50,842 nt of DNA from Verrucomicrobiales bacterium (GTDB taxonomy: Bacteria > Verrucomicrobiota > Verrucomicrobiia > Verrucomicrobiales > DEV007). Below the pieces are notes generated by a model. That model was not told where the DNA came from. It made no database searches and worked only from the letters and a program-made list of their open reading frames with translations. The translations under genes were made by a program, and so were the position numbers. This document shows positions 36,701-48,700 of the stretch, piece after piece (the stretch's first letter is position 1; every line of letters begins with the position of its first letter). The stretch covers positions 2,738 through 53,579 of the forward strand of contig JARGOZ010000013.1 of assembly GCA_029213025.1 (NCBI GenBank), given 5' to 3'.

Positions 36701-39700
36701 GTCATGGGAGCTTTGGATTCGTCCAACCGACCTGAACGGCGGTAATCAGGTTCTTGCTGAAACCGGTGGAGGAACCGGGATGGGGCTTTTCCTCAACAAC
36801 AGTTTGCTCGAATTGCGGCGGGCCGGTGGCGGCACCAGTGGCAATAATGTGATCAGTTATGATATCACGGGGTTGGAAAATGAATTCATCCAGGTAGTAG
36901 GCGTCAACGAAATCGGTGGAGATACTATTCTGTATGTCAATGGTCAGGAAGTGGCCCGCGGTGTCGATGCTGGTGGGACGGATTGGGATGGAGGCGATGG
37001 TGCTGCCCTTGGTACGAGGGGTGAGGCCAATATGGGTGGTGTTGGTGGAGGTTCCAGTAGCCGTGTCTCTTTCGCCGGCGAAATAGCGATTTTCCGGGTG
37101 TACAATGCGACAGAATTTCTCGATGCCTCCGGAGTTCAGCAAAATTTCCACGCGACGGCGGGTGGGGACTTAAATATCACCGGAGTTTCTCCGTTTGAAG
37201 TCAATGCCGAAACCGTCACATCCGCTCAGGGAATTAGCGTCGATTTGAATACTGATGGAACTTTTGTTTACAACTCAGGAACTGCTTTTGACAACCTGGC
37301 TGCCGGTGAAGTAATTTCCGACAACTTCACCTATAATCTGGTCGATTCGACCGGCACGGTAACCCTGAATATTACCGGTGAAAATGACGCGCCGGTTCTG
37401 GATAATTCGGGCGCGGTGACATTCACAGGCATCGACGAGGATGCTACCACAAATCCCGGTAATCTCGTTAGCGAGTTGCTTGATCTCGCCGGAACTCCAC
37501 TCGTAACGGATGTAGATGACGGCGCGGTTTTTGGTATTGCGATCACAGCTGCTACAATTAATTCCGGCACCGGTACCTGGGAATTCTCCATTGATGCCGG
37601 TGGCAGTTGGGCGGCTGTAGGGACTCCCACCGAGTTTGCCGCTCTGCTTCTGCGTGCCGAAGACCGGATTCGCTTTGTGCCTGACGCGATCGATGCGGCT
37701 ACAGCCGACATCCAGTTCAAAGCCTGGGATCAAAGCGATTCGCTGGTTGCCGGAACCACGGTTAATGTGCAAACCAATGGGGGTGTCACGGCCTTCAGTA
37801 CCTCCACCGAAACCGCTTCGATTGTGGTCACTGCGGTAAATGAAAATCCGGTTGCTACCGATGATATTCTTACTGCGTCCAACCAGGTTACTTTAAACGC
37901 CCAGATCATCACTGCTGATAACGGCAACGGTGCGGATTCTGATGAAGAACCTGGCATTTTGACCGTAGCAACCGTAAACGGATCCGCAGGTAATATAGGG
38001 ACATCGATTGATACTGCAAAAGGTGGCCGGTTTACTGTTCAGTCGGATGGATCGCTGACTTACGAGATTATTGGCGGTTCGATGGCTGCTTTGAGTGGCG
38101 GGGCCACCGAAACCGACAGTGTGACCTACACAATCATGGATGCCAACGGAGGAGTTTCCAATCTCGCCACCGCAACCGTTACTGTAGTAGGGGCAAATAA
38201 ACCAACGGGTGGAGCTGACTCCTATACTGCAAATGAAGATACCCCTTTGTTTGTTCCGGATGGTGCAGGGGATCTTCTGGATAACGATACAATTTCAGGT
38301 GCTGACCCTGCCGATTTACCTCTCACAGTGGATATTTCCGCTTCCGATACCTTATCTTCCGCCGGTGCTGCACTGGTCTATACCGGCACGGGGAACGACG
38401 GCGATGGAGGCTTTACTTACGATGCTACAAATTCCGCTTTAATTCAGTCTCTTGCCGCGGGCGAGACCTATGACGATACTTTCACCTATGTCGTTCAAAG
38501 TGCGCGCGGGGTTCCTGATTCAGTTACGGTAACGGTCACTGTGACCGGCGAAGGTCCGATAGAAATAAATACCGCTCACGCCCTCCCTCCAGGGATAACC
38601 GGTGCGGCTCCCGGGGATCCGGTTACAGTTGATTTGGTGGCCGGGGAAGTCCGGATTTCGGTTAATGGTGTCGTTTTGCGCGACCCCGCCAATATCGGTA
38701 ATACCGCGGTGATTCCGGATATCTCCATTACCGGGACTGGTGGCAGTGATACCATTACGATCAATGATCTGAGCTCGAAAACTCTAGGTGCAGTAACTGT
38801 AGATTCCACAATAGACGAATTCCATATTGACGGCGCGATATCCGCCGCCAGCTTGACGTCATTTGCCGAAGTTAACAATATTGGCGCGAATGTAACGACA
38901 TCCGGAAACCAGGGATGGAATTCCGCTGTAGTGATTGACGGGAATGCCACGTTAACCGGAGTAGACATAGTTTTCTCCGATACAGTGGAGGATGACGGGG
39001 CCGGTCGTGATCTGGTGGTAAATGCTTCAGGCATCGCCCGTATTATGAACTCGGTGGGTGCAACTAACGCCCTTGGGTCTCTTGATACCAGTTCCAGTGC
39101 AAGTACGGAACTTGGGACAGGCTATGCCACAGTTGCCGGTGACCTGGTATGGAATTTCGATTTCAGCAGGGATCCGGATACGGGTGACAATGAAATGCCG
39201 GACTTGAGTAATACGGTAAGCACAAGCGGAACCACTTTCCGACTGCTTCAGGATACCGATGCCGCGGTCGATCCGACCTTCATCGATATATCGGATGTCT
39301 CAGGACACGTCGGCCTGACACGCGGTGTCGATTTTGGTGGTGGTGCCACTACAGTAAATGGCGATGGTGGTCTGCGGATTCAACAGGGCACTGCCGACTC
39401 CTCGCCGGATGCAGTTTCCGGACTGACTAACGGCCCAGCGACTTTTGATATGTGGGTCAAATTTGATGAGATCGGTTCCGCTGCCAGCCCTGCCTCCGCT
39501 CAGATGCTCTGGGAAACCGGTGGAGGAACCGGCTGGGGGCTTGCTCTGTCGACCACGGGAACTTTGATTCTTCAGGTCGCCGGTGGAGGGGCCACGGCAA
39601 CGTACGATTTAGCAAACGATCCTGACAACCAGGTCGGGGGCGCAGGAAATGCAGGAACCTCCTATATACATATTGCCGCCACGATCGATCTCGATACCAG

Positions 39701-42700
39701 TCCTGACACCGTGACTTTGTATCTCAATGGTGAACAGGTTGGTCAGGGAACCGGCGGTGATACGACCGACTGGGACGGGGGCGATCCGTCCGCTCTGGGA
39801 GCCGTCGGTGGAGCCAATTCAGGAGGATTTGGTAACAGCAATCAGGATGCGGCCGATCCGGATTTTACTGAGCTTGGTGCCGTGGGAGGCGAAGTGGTTG
39901 AGTCTTTTAACGGACAAATGGCGCTGTTTCGCATGTTTGAAGGGATACTGTCCCAGGCTGACATTCAGGCAAATATGGCGCTGGCTGATATTGCAACGAC
40001 TCCCGGCGAAATTGAAGTGATAACAAGTGGTGCTCAAAACTTCGGTGATACCATACTTGGTTTGAATGCTAATCTTTCCGGATCAGAGATTACATTCTCC
40101 GGTACTCTTGATGACGATGGATCTTCTGCTGATGCTTCGAATCTCAGTATAACCACATCCACCGGAGATATAGTTTTTAACGGAGCGGCTGGTGGAAATG
40201 ATGTCATTACCAGTCTTGACGCGACGGCCACGGCCGGGATCATCCACGTGCATGGCGGCAGTGTAACGACGACTTTAGGGCAAACCTACAACACTTCGGT
40301 TCACTCCAATGCAACCGGTGTGGCTTATTCCGGATCCGACCTGATATTTGCTGACACCTTGACTTCGGTGGGGACGCTTGATGCTGTTGCGATAAATTCC
40401 ATCTCTGTCGCAGGTTCCGCAGATCTGCAGGATGCTTCGACCTTCTCCGGGACTGGAGTGACTTTCAACGATACGGTTACGATCGGTGGGGACATCACCG
40501 TAACCACGTCGGATGACGCTACATTTACCGGCGCGGTTACCGGGCCGACACATCATATCGTGGCGAATGTGGATGATCGGTTAACTTTCACCGACGGGGC
40601 CACTGTCGGGTCAATTACAAGTAGTGCGGCGGGGCGGTCTCAAATGACCGGGGATTTTATCTTCGATAGTTCCACGACGGATTCGGTCTTCCTTGATAGA
40701 GTGAATCTGCTGGGAGATACCACTTTCACCACTACCGGTTCGGCTGATTTGATTTTCGGGCAGACCGTCGACGGGGCGTCCTCCTACAATTTGGGAATTA
40801 CCCTGGTGGATGCAGCTTCCACCGCCCGCTTCTTCGGCGATATTGGCGGGGATGGTCTCGGAGCTGATTCGATTGATACCGGACTGGCCGGATTCAATGC
40901 AACCGGCGCGGGCACGGTTGCATTTGAAGGTAAAGGCAACATTCTCGCCGGCTTACCGATTCCGGTACTAAACTTTAATGCCGGTTTTGATAGCGATGGG
41001 GCCGTATGGGAGGATTTAGCCGGGAATATGAACCTCAGTTCATCAGGGGTCGCCACAATATCCTCAGCGTCGACAGCTTTCGGTGGCTTAGTCAAAACCT
41101 ATACTACCAACGGTGGCAAAGCTGTGAACACAGCGACGAACGGGGATATCAACTCCATTGGCGGAAATCCGACCGATGAAGATGCTACTATTGAATGGTG
41201 GATCAGGCCCAGTGATTTGGTAGGTAAAGAAATTATCTGGGAGACCGGCGGGACTGGATCAGGTCAGGCCCTGGTGTTGAATGAAGGTGAAATTCTCTTC
41301 ACGACCAAAGAGGGCGAAGGAGCCAATACCGTATCGACTGTCAGTTATGATCTGGGAGCAGATGCAAGTGGGGTATTGGGCGGCGCGGCGATCAGCGACG
41401 ACTTTATCCATGTCGTCGTCGTTTACGACCGGGTTGCAGCCAGCGGAGCGCTCGAAGACGATGTTGTGACATTGTTCATCAACGGAACACAGGTTGATAC
41501 AGATATCGCCAACCTGGACGATATCGCAGGAACGGATCGAACCGGTCTTGGCGGAGCCGGTAACAGTACCGGAGGAAGTGACACCGCAGCGACAACAGAT
41601 CCCGATTCTGTTGATTTAGCCGGCTACGGCAATTTTAATGACGATATCGCCGTGATGCGCTGGTACAAAATAAATTCCAGTGCGGCAACGGTAGGCGATA
41701 TGTATAGTCACATGCAGACCGGACAACAGTTGAATACTACAGGGGTGCAGTCTATAGGCACTGCAGTGACGCTTGGCGGAAACCTGGAAATGTCCAGTTC
41801 CGGTGGTGGCGATATATCACTGAACGGACCGGTTGATGGCACTTATGATTTGTCGATCAATACCGGGGGCAGCACGAATTTAGGCGGAGTCGTTGGTGGA
41901 ACCACCGAGTTGAAGAGTATTACTGCCGACGGCGGAGGCTCAGCTGCGATCACGGCAAATGTTTCTACAACGGGTGATCAGACCTTTAATGAACCGGCAA
42001 CGACCACCGGTGACCTGACTTTATCCGGTAGCAATGTCAATTTCCTGGGCGGTCTAAATGTAGGGGCGGGTTCAACGGATACCGTAGTGGTGGTAGGTAA
42101 TCTGGCTGTCGCAGGTGACCTCACCATCGAAGTTAACGGAGTGAATGCCGGCGAATACGACGTCATCGATGTGACGGGAGAGGTAAATATCACCGGTGCA
42201 AGTCTTAACCCTTCCGGCGGAGTCGGGTCGGCCGCAGAGTTGACGATAATCAGCAACGACGGCGCGGATACCGTAACGGGTGGATTTGCCGGTTTGGCCG
42301 AAGGTGGGGCTGTTACTATCAACGGTCAGGATTTTGTTATCACTTATAGCGGTGATTCCGGCAATGATGTAGTTCTGAAACCTGCTAATACGGAGCCGAC
42401 CATTTCCGGTTCTGCGGCGGGACAGAGCGTCGACGATAATGCGACGATTTCGCCATTTTCCGCAGTTACGATTGGCGATGCTGATACCGCTCAATCACTG
42501 ACCGTTACCGTCACCCTCGATGATGCAGCGAAAGGCTCGTTCACGGCTGCTTCGTTAACAGCCACGGGCTTTACCGATGAAACCGGGGGAGTCTATCAAT
42601 TCGTGGGGACAGCAGCGGCAGCTACTTCGGCTATTCAGGCCCTGGTATTTGACCCTGTCGAAAATAGAGTGGAGGTCGGCCAAACAGAAACCACAGTGTT

Positions 42701-45700
42701 TACGATAGCGGCTGATGATGGAGTAGCGGCTGTGGTTTCGGACAATACAACCACAGTTGCTTCCACCTCGATCAATGATGATCCAACTGTAGCAAACGCT
42801 ATAGTTGACCAAAACGTTGACCAGGATGTGTCGTTCGCTTTCACGGTGTCGGCCAATACCTTCGCTGACGCGGATCTCAACGATGATTTAGCATTGAGTG
42901 CTTCCGGTCTTCCTGCCTGGCTGAGTTTCAATAACGCAACCGGTGAGTTTACAGGGAATCCGGTGGGCTCGGATGTGGGGGATTCAACTGTCACGGTGAC
43001 GGCAACTGATGAGTCCGGTCGTTCGGTCAGTGATCAGTTCGTTCTCACTGTAAACGACACAGTGGCTCCGGCTGCGATATCGTTTTCCCGTTTGACTCCT
43101 CTTGATGCAACAACGAACGCGGACACTCTGGTGTTCCGGGTTACTTTCAGTGAAGACGTGCAAAACGTCACTCAGGACGATTTTACAGTATCCGGCGTGA
43201 CCGGCGCTACGCTGGCCGTTTCCGGTAGTGGCAATGTTTACGATGTGACTGTGGTTGGAGGGAATGTGGCCGACTTCAGTGGAGATGTGGGGCTGGACTT
43301 TGCGGGAACTCAGAATATTCAGGATTTGTCCGGGAATTCGCTACCCGGAACCGAACCGGCTACCGACGAAGTTTATACCCTCGACAATATTGCACCGACA
43401 ACAACCGGCATTGTCCGTCAAACTCCGGGTGCAGAAACAACCAATGCCGACTCGCTTACTTTCCTCGTGAGCTTTAGCGAGAATGTTGCGAATGTGACGC
43501 AAGACGATTTTGTGGCTACCGGAGTAACCGGCGCAACTCTTGTCGTCACTCCCGGTAGTGATGCCAGTGAGTATGAAGTAACTGTGTCCGGTGGTGATTT
43601 GGCTGCGTTCAATGGTGCGGTAGGATTAAACATCTCCGGTTCCCGGGATATACTGGATTCGGTTGGAAATGCTTTATCCGGCGGCGAACCGACTACGGAC
43701 GAAACATATACTCTGGATAATGTTCTCGCGGCACCGACTCTTAACCCGGTTGACGATTCTGCCGGGATAGCCATAAATACAAATCTCGTTCTGTCTTTTG
43801 CAGAAAATGTTTCGAAAGTTCCGGGAGGAAACATTACTATTCACCTGGCATCAGACGATTCGGTTGTGCAAACCATCGCCGTGAGTGATGCCGTAGTGAA
43901 CGTGAGCGGTGGAACTGTGACTGTAAACCCCGCTGATCTACTGAACGAAACGGAGTACTATATAAATATTCCCGCCGGTGCGTTTGTTGATGATGTAGGC
44001 AACAGTTTTGCCGGAATTTCCGACTCAACCTCCTGGAGTTTCACGACTGCTGCTCCGCTGCCGGAACCCGCACACCCCTACTCGATCGGACATGATCCGT
44101 TTCTGACGGGTTCAAATCCGGCTAATGGCGAATACGCCGTAGGTGGTTTCGCTGGAGGCTCGACTAATCCAACCGTAGACGGTTTCACCGGTGCGTGGGC
44201 AGGAGGCACCGGCACATGGAAAATAACCGCATCCGGTCTTGATCACGGATCAATTATCGATGAAGCGGGCGGTTCGGCGATTTTTAATCACACCAGCAAT
44301 TTTGGAGGAGATCGAACCGCTCAAAGAGATCTCACCAATCCGCCTGTTGATACAGAAGAAGAAATCTGGACTGCCGGTTTGGTTCAAATGGTTAACACCG
44401 ATCCGGATAATACCGGGTACGCTTATGGCGGCTTCGGTGACGGTTCCTGGGGTGTCAATGGACCAATCAACTCTGAAGTCGGCGGTCTATTTTTTGGTAT
44501 CGAAGGGGACGGAACCAATATGGATCTTGTATTCCGGCACCGCACCGCATCCGGAGTAATGACATCCGAGGTTTTGATTGATGGGATTACTCCCGCCGAA
44601 ACCTATTTGGTGATCATGAAAGTGACTCCGAATACCGATAACGGAGGCGTTGGCGTCGACGGTGATGATAATGTCAGCATCTGGGTAAATCCGGCGAATC
44701 CAGGATCGGAAGGTCTTCTCGGAACACCTACGGCAACCTTCGAAGATTTCAGTGTCGATACCAATTCCTCTACATTCACCGATTTGATGCTGGGTGCCAA
44801 CAGCGGTCTCTACAATTCCCAGGTGAAGTTCGATGAAATGGCGATTGGAACGACTCTTGAGCAGGTAGTCAATGTTGATCGAGGTCTTTCACCGGACGTT
44901 GTGGCAGACGCAATGGTCACGCATACCGAAGGTGCGGGACCGGAGGTAGTGTCTCCCGGTTTGATATTGACCGATGCGGATGGGGGACCCGATGCTTCTC
45001 AGTTCGTCGCCACGGCGTCGATAGGTGAGGGTTTTGTGAGTGGTGAAGATCACCTGGCGGTAAATCCCGGTGTCAGTGCCAATATTATTACATCGATAAG
45101 TGGAGACGACAGGACTGTTACTTTCACGGCGGCAAATTCCAGTGCGACGATTGAAGAATTTCAGGCCGCTTTGCGACTCGTTACATTTGAACATACCGGT
45201 GATGCTCCGGATCCGGTGGAGGCGAGAAATGTTACTTTTACCTATAGTGACGGTCTCAACGTTGCCGGAGGTCCTTTCACTCTGTTGTTGAATGATTTTG
45301 ATGACGATGATACCTACGGAGATCATACTCCCACTTTGCTCAGTATATCTCCTGTTGCTGCCGGTTCAGGCATAAATGTATTCAATATTCAGGATCTTTC
45401 ACAATATGGCAGTAGAATACTTGGGGTATCACCCGATGCCAATACCGCCGCTTCTTCCGATCTGGCTACTGCCATTGCAAATGATTCCTATATCGAGTTT
45501 GTTGTCGGTTCGGACGGGGAAACGTATTCTCTCGATAATCTCTCTTTTGACATCAGCCGGGGAGCAAATTCCGGGATTCGCGGGTATGGGGTGTTCGTGA
45601 GTACGGATGGATTTTCCACTACTCCGGTTGTCGGAGATGCTTTGATCGCCGAGGCAAATCTGAGTTCTTCCTTCTCTCGAACCACCGGCGATCAGAAAAA

Positions 45701-48700
45701 TGTAAATGTTGATCTGGCGGGAGCCGGCTTTGAAGACCTGACGACTGACACAACCGTTCGAATCTATATTCACACCGACAATGTCGCCCGTGAACTGGAT
45801 TTCGATAATTTCCAGATCACCGGAACAATAGGAACAGCGATATCTACTAATGTAACAATTACTCCGACGAATGACGATCCGACTCCTGTAGCGGATTCAG
45901 CTGTAGCCGTTGAAGAAGGCGCAGTGGTTTATATACCGGTCCTCAACAACGATGTGGACCCCGATAATGACCCTCTCATTCTCGATACAGCAACCCTTCC
46001 GGCTACGAGCACAAACGGGGCAGCCCTTTCGCTTCGGGGCGAGGCGACCGCTCTGGTAGGAATCACGACGGACGGCTCAGCGGAACAAAATCTCGTTGAT
46101 GTGATTGTGACTCAGGATGGAGCGGATGTTACCTACACAACTGCAGAATTGGTAGGGATTACCCAGGTGGCGTACTCCTACACCGGAACCGATGGAGGAT
46201 CGACAACGGCACTGCTTACTGCTGACGGGGCAGGGATTCCGGATGAGGGAGCCCGGGCCGGCCTGGCGGAAGATGACAGTCTTGTTACCGGTATTATCAA
46301 TGCTGACAATACCTTTGGACAAACCGTGAAGTTTGATCAGGGTGTATCATCCGTTCTGTTTTTTGAGCTGGGTGCGTCGGATAATCTGGTTGCCGAGGTG
46401 AGCGTTGATGGAGTGAACTGGGTTTCCAGTATTCCTGTAGATTTCGATAACTGGGTCACGGCAGCCGGTACAACCGTGAATGTCACGTATGATTCGGGCA
46501 GGATCGGAGGGGCTACCACAAGCTTGTCAGAACTGGAAAGTGCCGATATTTCAGTAGCTGGTGGCGCCACAGTGGTAGTGGGCGGGCAAATCCTGAAAGC
46601 TTCGGATTTCGGTGTTGAAACTTTCTCCTATCTCCGATTCGGCGGACCTGCCAGTATTGATCCTACGTTGATTAAAGGTATTGCCACTCAAATTGTCTAT
46701 AACCCAACTGTGGACGCGGCCGCAGCGGGGCAGGTGTTCAATGATACTTTTACCTACGAAGTGAGTGACGGCAATGGCGGCAGGGCAACGCAAACTGTTA
46801 CCGTCGGGGTCACCGGAATCAATGACGCACCGGGTGCAAACGATGTTGCTGTTGATACGACTCAGGGGGATGTTGATCCTGCGGGAACATTGATTTCGAC
46901 TCTTTATGGGACAGATTTCCTTGACCCCGACACTGGCGATACTCTCAGCGGCATCGCTGTGACAGGAGGTGCCGCCGATGCCGTGACAGAGGGTGTATAC
47001 CAATACTCACTCGACTCGGGAGTTACGTGGAATACTATAACGGCGGGAGCGACGGATGATACCATTGCCCTGATGCTGGATTCGTCCACACAGATTCGTT
47101 TCCTGTCTGTGCCTTCTTTTGTAGGCACTCCGGGAACTCTTTCGGTTCGCGTTTTGGATGACTCATTCTCAGGTTCATTTACAACGAATTCGGCTGCCCC
47201 GGAAATTGCCGACGTATCCGTGAATGGCGGAGAGACTGCCATCGCTGGAACGGCTTCGGAACTGGGGGCCAATGTCGCTGATCTGGCTGCACCAACTCAT
47301 GGCACCCTGAGCCCGGCTGATAACTCAACCGGTATTGCTCTCGATACAGATCTTGAGATTACTTTCAGTGAAGATGTTCGGAAAGGTACCGGGGTTATTA
47401 CGATTCACCTGGCTGCGGACGGCTCTGTCGTTCAATCGATTGATGTGAACGACGCGGCAGTGACGGTATCCGGGGATACGGTTACGATCAATCCGACTGC
47501 GAACCTCGTCGCCGGTCTTGATTACTACGTCAATATACCTGCAGGTGCGATTGAAGACATAGGTGGAAACGACTTTGCCGGCTTTAATGATGCAACGAGT
47601 TGGAACTTTACCACTGTTGGTTTGCGCCCGGTGACGGCTCTGGTCAGTCCCGGTTTCGACACCGAGCCCGATCCGGATGGACAGACCTTAACGGCAATCA
47701 TTCGTGACGGGATTGTTTACACGGACCTTCAAGGAGCAGTTGGTGCGACAAGTAGTTCCGGGGGGCGTTATGGTTCGGATAACGAGGGGACTCCTGCCAG
47801 TGTGAATGATGCGCTGACAGGTCTATCTATTTCTCAAATCGTGACCAACATGGGAACCCAGGCTGAATTTGACCTGGGCACAACGGTCAATGATCAAACT
47901 TTTGCCTTCTTTATTGGAGAGATCGGAACAAACGGACAGGCCGGGGATGCGATAACGATAACTCCTCTTGATGCCGCGGGGAATCCCATTGGCGACTTCA
48001 CGCTGAACATAGTCGCGGCAGACTACGGTGAGCAGCTCGTTACCATGGATACGAATCACAGTTCCATGCTGGGAACGCGTCTCACCTCCTTCACGCTTGC
48101 TGACTTCAGTGGCACGGGAACGTTAACCGGAGTCGCACAACTTCGGCTCAGCGGGAATACCGGTTACGATCCCAACGTGGTGGGAACCTTCCGTATGGTA
48201 GATGAAGCAGGCAATCAGGCGCCCGTAATTGCCTCGTCTGCAGGTTCGGTTACTGTGGAACAGGGCGGTAGCGCGGTTATTCCTGCCTATACCGGAAACA
48301 GCACGGTTGCAGAGACCGGACTGATAGCCGTTGATTTCGACGATGTGGCTGCAAATCTGACCTACACGGTGACGGGTGGTCCGGCATTTGGTACCATTCA
48401 GCTAAACGGTTCCGATACGACAACGTTTACCCAGGAGGATTTGAACAACGGTCTGGTTACCTACCTGAACAACGGGGGAGGAGCCGGGCTTGGAAATGGC
48501 GACAGCTTCACATTTGCTGTTTCCGATGATGACGGGGCAACGTCCGCTGCCGCCAGCTTTGCATTGAATGTTCTTCCTGTGAATGGAGACGGTGTTCGAC
48601 CTCTTACGAATCCTGGTGCGGGTATCACTGTGACTCCCGATGGTGGAGGCCTTGATGATTATGATCTCACCTTTGTTACCCGGGATGGTTTCGATTACTC

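Larger units (their letters stand above)
31750..41740 (+). repeat. Four LamG-like lectin domains within the second giant protein
   Basis: Copies lie at about 31750-32270, 36690-37150, 39440-39990 and 41190-41740. Each begins with a pattern like ATxExWI[K/R]P, has LYETGGSG/LWETGGGTG, then LYVNGQ/LYLNGE/LFINGT and ends in FRxY/MRWY strands. They are diverged in sequence. Concanavalin-A-like folds bind sugars, and here they may mediate glycan contact. Confidence 0.75.
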